DNA of 64,000 bases from Reinekea sp. G2M2-21 (GCF_015687175.1 NZ_JADPQG010000001.1:496001-560000); one strand, 5' to 3'. Counted from the stretch's first letter, positions 34,312 through 43,643 are shown. Program-made: numbers and translations. Notes: a model not told the origin generated them from the letters alone.

Positions 34312-35529
34312 ATGGCTTTGTATGTTCAAAAATTTGGTGGAACCAGTGTTGGTTCCGTTGAGCGCATTGGTCTGGTCGCGGATAAAATAAAGTCATTTCG
34401 GGATCAGGGTCATGATGTTGTCGTCGTCGTTTCTGCCATGAGTGGAGAAACGAACCGATTGCTGTCGCTGGCTGCGGACATTACCAAAACGCCGAGCCCA
34501 CGTGAGTTGGACGTTCTTGTCTCAACTGGCGAGCAAGTCACCATTGCATTGTTGGCAATGGCGCTGCACGAACGCGGCTGTGAGGCGAAGTCGTTTACCG
34601 GAGATCAAATTCGAATACTGACAGACAGTGCTCACACGAAAGCGCGAATCAAAGAGATTGACGTTGATGCTGTACAACAGGAATTGAAAGCTGGGCGAGT
34701 TGTTGTTGTAGCCGGTTTTCAGGGCGTTGATGAAAAGGGTAACACAACAACGTTGGGGCGCGGTGGTTCAGATACCTCCGCGGTTGCAATGGCGGCAGCG
34801 CTGTCGGCTGATGAATGTCAGATTTATACGGACGTTGATGGGGTCTACACAACGGATCCGCGTGTTGTTGAGAAAGCACGGCGGCTTGAGCGAATTACAT
34901 TTGAAGAAATGCTTGAGATGGCCAGCTTAGGTTCAAAAGTCTTGCAGATTCGATCTGTGGAATTTGCGGGAAAATACAAAGTCCCATTGCGCGTGTTATC
35001 GAGCTTTGTTGAAGGTGATGGCACGCTTATTACATTTGAAGGTGATAGTAAAATGGAACAACCCATTATATCGGGCATAGCGTTTAATCGGGATGAGGCC
35101 AAATTAACATTGGTCGGGGTGCCTGATATTCCAGGTGCCGCCAGTCGGATTCTGGGTCCGGTGAGTGCAGCGAATATTGAAGTAGATATGATTGTTCAAA
35201 ATGTCGCTGAAGATAATACAACGGACTTTACCTTTACAGTTCATCGTAACGATTATCATCGTGTTATGCAGGTTCTGCAATCGGTTGCAGAAGACTTGGG
35301 TGCAGAGGCGGTTCGCGGTGATAATGCTATAGCTAAAGTTTCTATTGTGGGTGTCGGTATGCGTTCGCATGCTGGAGTGGCATCGAAGATGTTCGATGCG
35401 CTTGCCGCAGAAAACATCAATATCTTGATGATATCGACTTCTGAGATTAAGGTTTCAGTGGTCATAGAGGAAAAATATCTTGAACTGGCCGTACGCGCTC
35501 TGCATACGGCATTTGAGCTGGATGTTTAA
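34312..35529 (+). CDS. lysC: aspartate kinase
   Basis: Phosphorylates aspartate, the first step toward lysine, threonine, methionine and diaminopimelate. The 405-residue monofunctional class has the N-terminal kinase motif VQKFGGTSVGS, the TLGRGGSDTSAVAMA loop, and two C-terminal ACT domains (TLVGVPDIPGAASRIL and SIVGVGMRSHAGVASKMF) that usually confer feedback inhibition. It is co-transcribed with alaS. No lysine riboswitch can fit in the 13-nt gap. Confidence 0.97.
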   Translation: MALYVQKFGGTSVGSVERIGLVADKIKSFRDQGHDVVVVVSAMSGETNRLLSLAADITKTPSPRELDVLVSTGEQVTIALLAMALHERGCEAKSFTGDQIRILTDSAHTKARIKEIDVDAVQQELKAGRVVVVAGFQGVDEKGNTTTLGRGGSDTSAVAMAAALSADECQIYTDVDGVYTTDPRVVEKARRLERITFEEMLEMASLGSKVLQIRSVEFAGKYKVPLRVLSSFVEGDGTLITFEGDSKMEQPIISGIAFNRDEAKLTLVGVPDIPGAASRILGPVSAANIEVDMIVQNVAEDNTTDFTFTVHRNDYHRVMQVLQSVAEDLGAEAVRGDNAIAKVSIVGVGMRSHAGVASKMFDALAAENINILMISTSEIKVSVVIEEKYLELAVRALHTAFELDV

Positions 35530-35700
35530 AGTCGATCTTGGCATCTGAACGAAAATTCTGGTGATGAGATTATCAATCGCCTGGCGATCATATTTGCCGT
35601 ACTGAACGAAACTTTCGAAAAAGAAATGTATTCGGAAGCTTTATTTTTTTAAATTGTGGTCAATACTAGGCATTATTGTTGTACATTTGTCCGTGAATTA

Positions 35701-35753
35701 GGAAAGGACAACTGGAAAGCAGGAATGTTCCAGTAAACTTAGGAGATTAGTGA
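35701..35753 (+). promoter_or_regulatory. GGA-rich csrA leader, likely CsrA autoregulatory sites
   Basis: Five GGA motifs lie in 44 nt before csrA: at 35701, 35706, 35714-35715 (in a stem), 35722 and 35742. ACTGGAA (35711-35717) pairs with TTCCAGT (35728-35734), exposing AGGAA in a 10-nt loop, the preferred CsrA target shape. The last motif is inside the Shine-Dalgarno AGGAG. CsrA binding would cover the ribosome site, matching known csrA autorepression in E. coli. Confidence 0.6.
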
Positions 35754-35945
35754 ATGCTGATTCTAACGCGCCGAGTAGGTGAAACATTAATGATTGGTGA
35801 TGAAGTCACTGTAACCGTACTCGGAGTTAAGGGTAATCAGGTACGCATTGGTGTAAATGCGCCAAAGGATGTTGCTGTACATCGTGAAGAGATCTATCAG
35901 CGTATTCAGAAAGAAATGGGGCACCCGGAGCAGGATGACGACTGA
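35754..35945 (+). CDS. csrA: carbon storage regulator CsrA (RsmA)
   Basis: Homodimeric RNA-binding protein that controls translation and mRNA stability by binding GGA motifs. The 63-residue protein begins [46 protein letters not shown], almost identical to the family core; Arg44 in the HREE helix region is a known RNA contact. The Asp/Glu-rich tail is variable. csrA between lysC and a tRNA-Ser gene is the usual pseudomonad order. Confidence 0.98.
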   Translation: MLILTRRVGETLMIGDEVTVTVLGVKGNQVRIGVNAPKDVAVHREEIYQRIQKEMGHPEQDDD

Positions 35946-36036
35946 GTTGTCTCGACCAGGGCGTTATATTCCACATCGATAAAATTCGCTAATGTGTTAA
36001 TTTTATTGAGTTTTTTCTTTATTTTTTGAAAAACCG

Positions 36037-36050
36037 TGGTAATATGCGCG
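36037..36050 (+). promoter_or_regulatory. extended -10 promoter of the tRNA-Ser/Arg operon
   Basis: TGGTAATAT (extended -10 TGN plus TAATAT at 36040-36045) is followed by a GC-rich discriminator GCGCGCC, typical of growth-rate and stringently controlled tRNA promoters. No -35 at normal spacing: TTGAAA at 36026-36031 is only 8 nt upstream. Confidence 0.6.
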
Positions 36051-36060
36051 CCGTTGTTTG

Positions 36061-36150
36061 GGAGAGATGGCCGAGTGGCTGAAGGCGCGCCCCTGCTAAG
36101 GGCGTATGGGCGAAAGCTCATCGAGGGTTCGAATCCCTCTCTCTCCGCCA
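36061..36150 (+). tRNA. tRNA-Ser(GCU)
   Basis: A 90-nt gene with encoded CCA. The acceptor stem GGAGAGA/TCTCTCC, anticodon loop CTGCTAA (anticodon GCU), a long variable arm (TATGGGCGAAAGCTCATC region) and TTCGAAT in the T-loop identify a class II tRNA for AGC/AGU codons. Confidence 0.98.
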
Positions 36151-36178
36151 TTTGTTGATGTTATGTCAACAACAATAC

Positions 36179-36255
36179 GCGCCCGTAGCTCAGCTGGATA
36201 GAGTACCTGGCTACGAACCAGGCGGTCGCACGTTCGAATCGTGCCGGGCGCGCCA
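36179..36255 (+). tRNA. tRNA-Arg(ACG), copy 1
   Basis: A 77-nt gene with CCA. The acceptor GCGCCCG/CGGGCGC and anticodon loop CTACGAA (ACG, read as ICG after deamination) decode CGU/CGC/CGA. It is identical to the copy at 36304. A perfect GAGTTTT/AAAACTC hairpin lies in the spacer that follows. Confidence 0.98.
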
Positions 36256-36303
36256 AACTTCAGAGTTTTGTGTAAAACTCTCAAATAAACTAACACGCCT
36301 TGC

Positions 36304-36380
36304 GCGCCCGTAGCTCAGCTGGATAGAGTACCTGGCTACGAACCAGGCGGTCGCACGTTCGAATCGTGCCGGGCGCGCCA
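36304..36380 (+). tRNA. tRNA-Arg(ACG), copy 2
   Basis: Identical over all 77 nt to the copy 125 nt upstream, including CCA, which indicates a tandem duplication kept by gene conversion or recent origin. It lies 13 nt from the convergent dusC stop; no terminator with a T-run is visible. Confidence 0.98.
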
Positions 36381-36393
36381 TTTCCTTTCTTTG

Positions 36394-37338
36394 CTAAACT
36401 TCTTCGATTTCCCGCTTTAAAAGAGTAGTGATATCTTCAACTTCGGTCGACTTTCGAATGACTGAAAATAAGTCTTCTGCTTGCACATAAGATTCCCGTA
36501 AATAGCTGAGCCATTGTTTGAGTCTGCCAGAGCAGTAGCGCGGGGACATGGAGCCAACTATAGAATCCCAGAACTCTAAAATTAGCGGCGCGATATCTGT
36601 CCATAGCGCAGCCGTACGTTCAGTGTTTTTAATCTCTTGTGCTAAAAAGGGATTGCGGATGGCACCCCGACCCAGCATGAGGGATTGGCAATTTGCTTCA
36701 GTGGTTGCACGTTTTGCATCATCGGGTGTCCAGATTTCTCCGTTAATTGTCAAAGGAATCTGCAAGGTCTGTTCGAAATCCTCTGCCTTATGCCAGTAAG
36801 CAGGGGGCTTATAGCCCTGGCTTCGGGTACGGGCATGAACAATGATTTCATTGGCTCCTGCCTCGGAGATAGCTTGCGCACATTCCCACATGGTTGACTC
36901 ATCGTCAAAACCTAGTCGCATCTTTGCAGATAGGGGTTGATTAGCGGGCATCTGCTCTCTGACATTTTTCACCACTCGATAAATGGTTTCTGGTTCTTTT
37001 AGCAGGATAGCACCGCCTTTACTGGCGTTGACCGTTTTACTAGGGCAGCCAAAATTCAAATCAATACCGTGAGAACCCATTTCGCAAGCGCGGTTCGCAT
37101 TTGAGGCAAGCGCTTCAGGGTGGTTTCCCAGTAACTGCACTCTGACGGGCGTACGGCAACGTGTATACCCCTGATTTTCGAGTTCCGGTGCTTGCCGGAG
37201 GAAGACGTGCTCAGGTAGCAGTTGATCGACAACCCTAATAAATTCGGTGAATACCATGTCATAACCGCCGGTTTGCGCAATCAATTGGCGCAGATGTACA
37301 TCGGCCAAGCCTTCCATTGGAGCAAGATAAATTTTCAT
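36394..37338 (-). CDS. dusC: tRNA-dihydrouridine(16) synthase DusC
   Basis: FMN-dependent enzyme that makes dihydrouridine 16 in tRNA. The 314-residue protein begins MKIYLAPMEGLADVHLRQL, and the active-site Cys is in LNFGCPSKTVNASKGGA (about residue 98). The HARTRSQGYKPPAYW loop and the RYCSGRLKQWLSYLRESY C-terminal region favour DusC over DusA or DusB. It lies convergent to the tRNA-Arg genes, a suggestive but unproven link. Confidence 0.93.
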   Translation of the reverse strand: MKIYLAPMEGLADVHLRQLIAQTGGYDMVFTEFIRVVDQLLPEHVFLRQAPELENQGYTRCRTPVRVQLLGNHPEALASNANRACEMGSHGIDLNFGCPSKTVNASKGGAILLKEPETIYRVVKNVREQMPANQPLSAKMRLGFDDESTMWECAQAISEAGANEIIVHARTRSQGYKPPAYWHKAEDFEQTLQIPLTINGEIWTPDDAKRATTEANCQSLMLGRGAIRNPFLAQEIKNTERTAALWTDIAPLILEFWDSIVGSMSPRYCSGRLKQWLSYLRESYVQAEDLFSVIRKSTEVEDITTLLKREIEEV

Positions 37339-37629
37339 TATTGGGTCAGTGGTTAAAAAAAAACGAGCGGATACTAAACGAGCGGCGGGTTCCCTGCGAG
37401 TGAAAAATTGTATCGATGGGTATACGCAGTGTCATTAATTCTGTTCGAAAATTGCGCTGAGTCAGGTTCATTGCAACGTATCATTGCAAGAATGGTGGTG
37501 GCCTTGTTATTGCGCGTTTTCCCCAATTTAAGGTAACCTACGTCGTTAATCAGGGCGCAAATCGGCCTTATAACATATAAAAAAGTAGAATCCATAATTC
37601 TGTTTTCTAGGTCATACAAGGATCAATCC

Positions 37630-37863
37630 ATGTCTGAGCTCATTTTAGAAGGCGTCGACCTCATGTTCATGGGGATGGGGACAGTCTTCGTATTTCTCGC
37701 CCTATTAGTGATTGGTACATCAATCATGTCTCAAATCATTATGCGCTTACCGGCGCCGAACGAAATAGAAAGCCATTCTTCGAAAACACGCAGAACCTCC
37801 GGTGAAGACTTAACGGAAGTGGCCGCTGTCGCCGCCGCTGTAAAACTGTTTCACGAAAAATAA
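37630..37863 (+). CDS. oadG: oxaloacetate decarboxylase gamma subunit
   Basis: Small membrane subunit that holds the sodium-pumping oxaloacetate decarboxylase together. The 77-residue protein has one membrane segment (GMGTVFVFLALLVIGTSIMSQII) and a charged, His-containing cytoplasmic tail. It starts the G-A-B operon. The 291-nt gap to the divergent dusC presumably holds the promoter, but no clear motif was found there. Confidence 0.92.
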   Translation: MSELILEGVDLMFMGMGTVFVFLALLVIGTSIMSQIIMRLPAPNEIESHSSKTRRTSGEDLTEVAAVAAAVKLFHEK

Positions 37864-37914
37864 CCCCCAAATTCTGTGTGGGCACCAATTTTTGATTCTG
37901 AAAGGTATGAATCC

Positions 37915-39711
37915 ATGACAACAAATAGAAATCCGATCAAGATCACGGATGTCGTTTTACGAGACGCGCATCAATCTCTGTTTGCCACTCGGCTGCGTAT
38001 TGATGACATGTTGCCTATCTGTGAAAAACTCGACCAGGTAGGTTATTGGTCGCTGGAATCCTGGGGTGGAGCTACTTTCGATGCGTGTATTCGCTTCTTG
38101 GGAGAAGACCCTTGGGACCGCATACGTGAGCTGAAAAAAGCTATGCCGAATACCCGGCAGCAAATGTTGTTGCGCGGTCAAAACCTCCTAGGCTATCGAC
38201 ATTATGCCGATGATGTGGTTGATAAGTTTGTTGAACGCGCGGTCGCGAATGGTGTCGATGTGTTCCGAGTCTTTGACGCTATGAATGATCCACGCAATTT
38301 GCAACGGGCTATGCAGGCTGTACGCAAACAGGGCGCACACGCCCAGGGCACCATTTCATTTACAACAAGCCCTGTTCACAATACAGAAAACTGGTTGTCG
38401 TTAGCAAAACAGATCGAAGACATGGGTGCGGATTCAATTGCCATTAAAGACATGTCAGGTATCCTGGCCCCATACGATGCTTTTGAATTAATTAGTAAAA
38501 TGAAGGCGAGCCTTGATATTCCGCTTTCATTGCATGCACATGCTACCTCTGGCCTGTCGTCAATGACTCAATTGAAAGCCATTGAGGCAGGTATTGATCA
38601 TATTGATACCGCCATATCTTCTATGTCCATGACGTACGGTCATTCACCAACCGAGGCACTGGTCGCAGCTCTGAAAGGTACTGATCGCGATCCTGGTCTG
38701 GACCTGGAACTGCTGGAAGAAATTGCGACTTACTTCCGGTCGATTCGCAAGAAATACAGCCAGTTCGAAGGCCAGCTTCGCGGTACCGATACTCGAATTC
38801 TGATTGCCCAGGTGCCTGGCGGCATGTTGACGAACATGGAAGGCCAGTTGAAAGAACAGGGCGCTGCCGACAAATTTGACGAAGTGTTGGCTGAGATTCC
38901 GAAAGTTCGTAAAGACTTGGGTCACATTCCGCTGGTGACACCGACTTCGCAGATCGTCGGAACTCAGGCTGTACTGAATGTGTTGACAGGCGAGCGCTAT
39001 AAGTCAATTTCCAAAGAAACTCAGGCAATTTTAAAAGGTGAATACGGGGCTGCACCAGCTCCTTTCGATACGGAGTTGCAAAAGAAAGTTTTGGATGGTG
39101 CAGACCCCATTACCTGCCGGCCTGCAGATCTACTCGATAATGAGCTGGACAAGTTAATATCTGAGTTGGACGGTATTGCTAAAGAAAAAGGAATTACTCT
39201 GGCGGATGACAAAGTTGATGACGTTCTGACGTACGCACTGTTTCCACAAATTGGCCTTAAATTCCTGGAAAACCGGGGCAATGCTGACGCGTTTGAGCCA
39301 GTACCGACAGCTCAAGCTGCTGGTGCGAGCCAAGGTAAATCGTCCGGTGTTTATACCGTCGACGTAAATGGCAAATCCTATGTTGCTGCCGTAGATGCGA
39401 AAGGCGCTGTGTCGGTCTCGATTAATGGCAAAACATACAATCCCAAGATTTCAGAAGGTGGGGATGTCAGTACCCAGAGTAGTGCCAGTGCAGACAGCAC
39501 AGGTTTTGAAATTCCAGCACCTTTAGCCGGTAATATCTTCAAAGTTTTAGTGCATCCTGGCGATGTTATTGAAGAAGGGCAAGTCGTCATGATTCTTGAG
39601 GCGATGAAAATGGAGACTGAAGTCAGTGCTTCCCGCGCCGGTACTGTGAGCAGTATCAGCGTGAAAGAAGGTGACTCAGTTTCTGTCGGCGATACGCTGT
39701 TGACACTTTAA
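37915..39711 (+). CDS. oadA: oxaloacetate decarboxylase alpha subunit (biotin)
   Basis: Transfers the carboxyl group of oxaloacetate to its own biotin. The 598-residue protein has the carboxyltransferase TIM barrel ([35 protein letters not shown]), the PYC/OADA conserved domain, a flexible linker, and a C-terminal biotinyl domain with EAMKMETEV. The ATG at 37915 with GAAAGG upstream is preferred to GTG 37876, which would add a non-homologous tail. It lies between OadG and OadB as in Vibrio and Klebsiella. Confidence 0.96.
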   Translation: MTTNRNPIKITDVVLRDAHQSLFATRLRIDDMLPICEKLDQVGYWSLESWGGATFDACIRFLGEDPWDRIRELKKAMPNTRQQMLLRGQNLLGYRHYADDVVDKFVERAVANGVDVFRVFDAMNDPRNLQRAMQAVRKQGAHAQGTISFTTSPVHNTENWLSLAKQIEDMGADSIAIKDMSGILAPYDAFELISKMKASLDIPLSLHAHATSGLSSMTQLKAIEAGIDHIDTAISSMSMTYGHSPTEALVAALKGTDRDPGLDLELLEEIATYFRSIRKKYSQFEGQLRGTDTRILIAQVPGGMLTNMEGQLKEQGAADKFDEVLAEIPKVRKDLGHIPLVTPTSQIVGTQAVLNVLTGERYKSISKETQAILKGEYGAAPAPFDTELQKKVLDGADPITCRPADLLDNELDKLISELDGIAKEKGITLADDKVDDVLTYALFPQIGLKFLENRGNADAFEPVPTAQAAGASQGKSSGVYTVDVNGKSYVAAVDAKGAVSVSINGKTYNPKISEGGDVSTQSSASADSTGFEIPAPLAGNIFKVLVHPGDVIEEGQVVMILEAMKMETEVSASRAGTVSSISVKEGDSVSVGDTLLTL

Positions 39712-39724
39712 GGGAGTAATTCTG

Positions 39725-40855
39725 ATGGAAAAGTTTCAACAGCTGTTGCTGGAGTCGGGTCTATACAACCTGACGGGTGGGCAATTTGCGATGATGGTTG
39801 TCGGCCTGGTGTTAATTTATCTGGCCATTTCACGTCGGTTTGAACCCTTGCTTCTATTACCGATCGGTTTTGGCACGCTACTGGTCAATATTCCAGGCGC
39901 AGAGATGGCCGGCGATGAAGGGTTGTTGCACTACATTTCTGTTGTCGGTATCTCTTCCGGCGTATTTCCTTTGCTCATTTTTATGGGTGTAGGCGCGATG
40001 ACCGACTTCGGTCCGCTATTGGCCAATCCAAAGACGCTCTTGCTGGGCGCAGCAGCGCAATTTGGTATTTTCGGAACCGTTATTGGTGCGGTGTGGATGA
40101 GTTCCATGGGTTGGGTTGACTTTACTTTGCAGGATGCCGCCGCCATCGGGATTATCGGAGGTGCGGATGGTCCGACCTCTATTTTCGTCGCCAGTCGATT
40201 AGCTCCGGAATTATTGGGGGCTATTGCCGTCGCCGCCTACAGCTATATGGCATTGGTCCCGCTAATTCAGCCGCCAATTATGAAGTTGTTAACAACTGCA
40301 GAAGAGCGCAAGATTCAGATGAATCAATTGCGAGTTGTATCCAAACGCGAAAAAATAATCTTCCCTATAGTTGTGTTGTTTATGGTCGCCATGTTCTTGC
40401 CTTCTGCCGCACCGCTGCTGGGGATGTTTTGTTTTGGTAACCTGATGAAAGAAAGTGCTGTCGTTGATCGGCTCAGTGATACCGCACAGAATGCATTGAT
40501 GAACATTGTCACTATCATGCTGGGCTTAGCCGTTGGTTCCAAAATGAGTGCGGAAGCATTTCTTAATGTCGAAACGCTAGGAATATTGGCATTGGGCTTG
40601 GTTGCGTTTTGTGTCGGTACTGCTACAGGGGTTTTAATGGCGAAATTGATGAACTTGTTTATCAAGGTCAAGATTAATCCGTTGATTGGTTCAGCTGGGG
40701 TGTCTGCAGTGCCCATGGCTGCGCGGGTCTCGAACAAGGTTGGTTTGGAAGCGAACAATCAGAATTTCCTGTTGATGCATGCCATGGGACCTAATGTCGC
40801 TGGCGTTATCGGTTCAGCAGTGGCTGCTGGTGTATTGCTGTCTTATTTTGGATAG
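39725..40855 (+). CDS. oadB: oxaloacetate decarboxylase beta subunit, Na+ pump
   Basis: Membrane subunit that decarboxylates carboxybiotin and pumps sodium out. The 376-residue protein has many hydrophobic segments and the conserved region [20 protein letters not shown] that carries the Na+-binding Asp; [19 protein letters not shown] near the C-terminus is the second signature. It follows oadA by 13 nt. Glutaconyl- or methylmalonyl-CoA decarboxylase beta subunits are related, but the OadGA partners decide the call. Confidence 0.95.
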   Translation: MEKFQQLLLESGLYNLTGGQFAMMVVGLVLIYLAISRRFEPLLLLPIGFGTLLVNIPGAEMAGDEGLLHYISVVGISSGVFPLLIFMGVGAMTDFGPLLANPKTLLLGAAAQFGIFGTVIGAVWMSSMGWVDFTLQDAAAIGIIGGADGPTSIFVASRLAPELLGAIAVAAYSYMALVPLIQPPIMKLLTTAEERKIQMNQLRVVSKREKIIFPIVVLFMVAMFLPSAAPLLGMFCFGNLMKESAVVDRLSDTAQNALMNIVTIMLGLAVGSKMSAEAFLNVETLGILALGLVAFCVGTATGVLMAKLMNLFIKVKINPLIGSAGVSAVPMAARVSNKVGLEANNQNFLLMHAMGPNVAGVIGSAVAAGVLLSYFG

Positions 40856-40880
40856 TTAATACAGCGAATTATGATGCAGT

Positions 40881-40910
40881 AACGCCGGTCGCAAGTCCGG
40901 CGTTTTTTTT
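40881..40910 (+). terminator. terminator after oadB
   Basis: AACGCCGG-TCGCAAGT-CCGGCGTT followed by eight T residues. It cleanly separates oadGAB from the ZorAB-like operon. Confidence 0.93.
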
Positions 40911-41116
40911 GTCTGGTTGATTTGCCTGTATACAGATTGCTCGGGGTTGCAGTAGTGCTCATCGTATAAATAAGTGCTTCCTAGGCTGCCAACCATGACA
41001 AAGTACTTGTTTAGCTGGGGGTGCCAGTGAAATGGAGTCGGCGAGTTAAACAGTGGTGCTCTGAACGACGTCCGATGGCATACTGGGTAAAGAAAACAGT
41101 TAGGTAAGGTAGATAC

Positions 41117-42364
41117 ATGGAGCTTCTTCAGTCATTTTCCACATTGACCTGGATTATTATGGGCACAATCGGGTTGTTGACTCTGTATTTTCACGGCCCG
41201 GTGTATTCAGCTCATACCGCAAATTATTCTCCCAGTATCTTAACCAGCATTGGAATCTTCGGGACCTTTCTTGGTGTTGCATTAGGTCTGAGCGAGTTTG
41301 ATACGACATCTGTCGAGAATAGCGTGCCACAGTTGTTAGAAGGCTTAAAAACGGCTTTCTGGACGTCCATCGCCGGACTGCTGGGTGCGTTGTCAATCAA
41401 ATTTCGCTATGCCGTTGCCACGATGCGTATACGAGCGCATCGTGAATCGAAAATGACCGCGACGATGGATGACTTGGCTTGGCACCTCGAGCGAATTGCT
41501 GATTCCGTCATCGTGGACGACAAAGAAAATGAGCGATGGATGCAATGGGCGAAACGAGAATCCGAAAAACGGTCAGAGGAACACCTGATCCTTATTTCAA
41601 CACTCAAAGGTTATCAGGCCGAAATGACTGAGGCGAATCGAGTCGCCTTGGAAGAAGCCATTACGCATGTTATGCGTGAATTCAATACCCGAATTGAAGA
41701 GCAATATGGCGATAACTTCAAAAAACTGAATTCAGCTGTGGGGCAAATGATCGAATGGCAGGCTGCTTATAAAGGTCAATTGGAAGATCTGCTGAGCGCA
41801 AATGAGCGCAGTGCAAATTCGTCGAAGGTCGCTGCTGAGTCGTTTGAAAAACTCATCTCGCAAACTCAGTCCTTCACTTCTGTTGCTGAAGATATGGAAA
41901 CACTGCTAAACGCATTGCAAAATCAGAGCGAAAATTTACGTGAGTATCTAACAACCTTTACCACTTTGATAGTTGACGCTCAAAAGGGGCTGCCTCAACT
42001 GGAAGAGCGAATAATGCTGTTGACCACCGGACTGCAATCCCTTGTCGAGGGTCAATCCGAACAAATGAAAAACCTATTGGAACAGACGGCGGCGGGAATT
42101 CGGGATACCAGTGAAAACGTTAGCCGCTTGCTGATTGAAGGAACTGAAAAGTCACAGCAGGCAATGGGCGCTCAATTGGAAAGTCTGTTGCAACAAAATA
42201 ACAAGCAATTAACAATTCTTGAAGCTGGTATGGAAGAAGAATTACGCAAAGCCTTGATGACATTCGGCTATCAACTGACAGCCTTGTCAGAAAAATTTGT
42301 TAATGACTATATGCCGTTGACGGATCGTCTGCAGGATCTGATTAAGGCTGCAGAGGCGAAATAA
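41117..42364 (+). CDS. ZorA-like MotA/TolQ/ExbB proton-channel protein with a long coiled-coil tail
   Basis: A 415-residue inner-membrane protein. Residues 1-30 form a membrane segment, and about 40-100 form the MotA/ExbB-type core (ILTSIGIFGTFLGVALGL, then LLEGLKTAFWTSIAGLLGALSI), whose GTFLG and TAFWTS motifs resemble Zorya ZorA. The remaining ~300 residues are predicted cytoplasmic helix and coiled coil rich in Glu, Gln and Leu, like the ZorA tail though shorter. The stop overlaps the next gene (TAATG). It probably forms an ion-driven motor with the OmpA-domain partner. Whether it is defensive or a house-keeping motor cannot be decided from sequence. Confidence 0.8.
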   Translation: MELLQSFSTLTWIIMGTIGLLTLYFHGPVYSAHTANYSPSILTSIGIFGTFLGVALGLSEFDTTSVENSVPQLLEGLKTAFWTSIAGLLGALSIKFRYAVATMRIRAHRESKMTATMDDLAWHLERIADSVIVDDKENERWMQWAKRESEKRSEEHLILISTLKGYQAEMTEANRVALEEAITHVMREFNTRIEEQYGDNFKKLNSAVGQMIEWQAAYKGQLEDLLSANERSANSSKVAAESFEKLISQTQSFTSVAEDMETLLNALQNQSENLREYLTTFTTLIVDAQKGLPQLEERIMLLTTGLQSLVEGQSEQMKNLLEQTAAGIRDTSENVSRLLIEGTEKSQQAMGAQLESLLQQNNKQLTILEAGMEEELRKALMTFGYQLTALSEKFVNDYMPLTDRLQDLIKAAEAK

Positions 42365-43065
42365 TGAGGAACGATGAGGAACATATCGAACAGGAAGAAC
42401 ACTGGGTTTCGGTCAGTGATCTTATGGCTGGCCTGATGATGGTGTTTCTGCTCGTGGCAATTGTTTTCATGGTGAATGCTGAGATTGAGCGAAATAAGAT
42501 CCGGGATGTTGCGGTGCTTTATGACAAATTGCGAACTCAACTGTATCAGGACCTAGTAGAGGAGTTTGGTCCTGATCTGGACAAGTGGGGGGCGGAAATC
42601 AACCCGGATCTGAGTATTCGGTTCGGTCGACCTGAGTTGATTTTTGACAAGGGTGAAAAAGACCTGAAAGGGGAATTTCAGACAATTCTCGAAGATTTCT
42701 TTCCGCGCTATCTGAACATCATTGCTTCCAAAAAATACCGTGATGATATCGCCGAAGTTCGTATTGAAGGGCACACGTCCAGCGGCTGGCTGAGTCAATC
42801 TGAAGATAACGCCTATATCCTGAACATGGGGCTAAGTCAGGCCCGTACCCGCTCAACACTCGAATTTTTGCTGCTGCTGCCAGATGTACAGAATGAGAAA
42901 GAATGGTTGAAGGAACACATGACAGCAAACGGCCTATCTTCGTCTAAGCCTATTTTTCTGGACAATGGCGAGGAAGACAGGGAGAGGTCGCGCCGTGTGG
43001 AGTTTCGATTGCGCACGGACGCTGAGTCCCGTATTGCTGCTATTTTGGAAAGTCAGCGACATTAA
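42364..43065 (+). CDS. ZorB/MotB-like protein with OmpA-type peptidoglycan-binding domain
   Basis: A 233-residue protein with a short acidic N-terminus, one membrane segment (LMAGLMMVFLLVAIVFMV) preceded by SVSD with an Asp placed as the ion-carrying residue of MotB/ZorB, a helical linker, and a C-terminal OmpA-like domain. The domain shows VRIEGHTSS, LSQARTRSTLEFLL and ERSRRVEFRLR, the peptidoglycan-binding signature. It is translationally coupled to the ZorA-like gene. The pair would form a stator-like complex anchored in the cell wall. Confidence 0.82.
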   Translation: MRNDEEHIEQEEHWVSVSDLMAGLMMVFLLVAIVFMVNAEIERNKIRDVAVLYDKLRTQLYQDLVEEFGPDLDKWGAEINPDLSIRFGRPELIFDKGEKDLKGEFQTILEDFFPRYLNIIASKKYRDDIAEVRIEGHTSSGWLSQSEDNAYILNMGLSQARTRSTLEFLLLLPDVQNEKEWLKEHMTANGLSSSKPIFLDNGEEDRERSRRVEFRLRTDAESRIAAILESQRH

Positions 43066-43066
43066 T

Positions 43067-43564
43067 ATGAAGTTACCTGATTTTTTGCAATTTTCCCCCT
43101 TCAATGACCTGAAAGAACGGATGCAAGTGACGAAACTGGGGCATTTCGAGCTCTTTGACCCTAGATTTCATCTCACTGGCATTGAAAGATCCGACCTCGA
43201 CCGACTTGGGATCATGGTGCACCTGTCGGACATACATCATTTACTGGATTTCACGTTGGTTTTCAAAAATAGTCGAATCTGGCTGGAAGACGGTCTTGTT
43301 TACCATCTCGCGCAATGTGATGAGCTTAAAAAAAGCCTGCAGAGCTGTAAGATCGGAACGTCTGAACGCGCGTTGACAACTGGCACCTCTGTCTGTCCTT
43401 CATGTTTGCAAAAATTGCAATATAAAGGCTATGACGCCTACAAAGCGCGCAAGGAAAACTACAGCCGGCAGGTACTGGACAGCTTTTCTCTGACTGGGTA
43501 TTGGGAGCAATACCATCAGTACCCCGTTTCTGAGAAGCGGGAAATGCGTAAATCCTTAGTTTAA
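43067..43564 (+). CDS. unknown small Cys/His-rich protein, third gene of the ZorAB-like operon
   Basis: A 165-residue protein that I do not recognise. The ATG stands 1 nt after the OmpA-domain gene's stop; a longer in-frame start inside that gene is rejected. It has no signal peptide or membrane segment. His80-x3-Cys84, Cys94 and Cys110-x2-Cys113 could bind one zinc ion. The N-terminal part has alternating hydrophobics (LTGIERSDLDRLGIMVHL), and the C-terminus is basic and Tyr-rich. Position suggests a cytoplasmic partner or effector of the motor pair. It has no visible nuclease or helicase motif and is far smaller than ZorC, ZorD or ZorE. Confidence 0.75.
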   Translation: MKLPDFLQFSPFNDLKERMQVTKLGHFELFDPRFHLTGIERSDLDRLGIMVHLSDIHHLLDFTLVFKNSRIWLEDGLVYHLAQCDELKKSLQSCKIGTSERALTTGTSVCPSCLQKLQYKGYDAYKARKENYSRQVLDSFSLTGYWEQYHQYPVSEKREMRKSLV

Positions 43565-43643
43565 AGAGTATGCTTACCCCCTTTATTCATGGGAGCTGGT
43601 TATAATGCCCTGTCTTAAATGGTCTGGTTCAGGAGTTTTCAAA

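Noticed and set aside
36026..36031. TTGAAA as -35 of the tRNA-Ser promoter
   Set aside because: It is only 8 nt from the -10; the extended -10 explains the promoter better.
36096..36296. Minus-strand open frame across tRNA-Ser and tRNA-Arg
   Set aside because: It is the antisense of tRNA genes, a known source of false hypothetical proteins.
37374..37619. 81-residue minus-strand frame between dusC and oadG
   Set aside because: No ribosome site, no recognisable family, and it fills the likely oadGAB promoter gap.
42965..43066. N-terminal extension of the small protein after the ZorB-like gene
   Set aside because: It would overlap the OmpA domain by about 100 nt. The ATG 1 nt after the stop is the natural coupled start.
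41117..43564. Calling this a complete Zorya system
   Set aside because: No ZorC, ZorD, ZorE or other known effector is nearby. Downstream is a TRAP operon.
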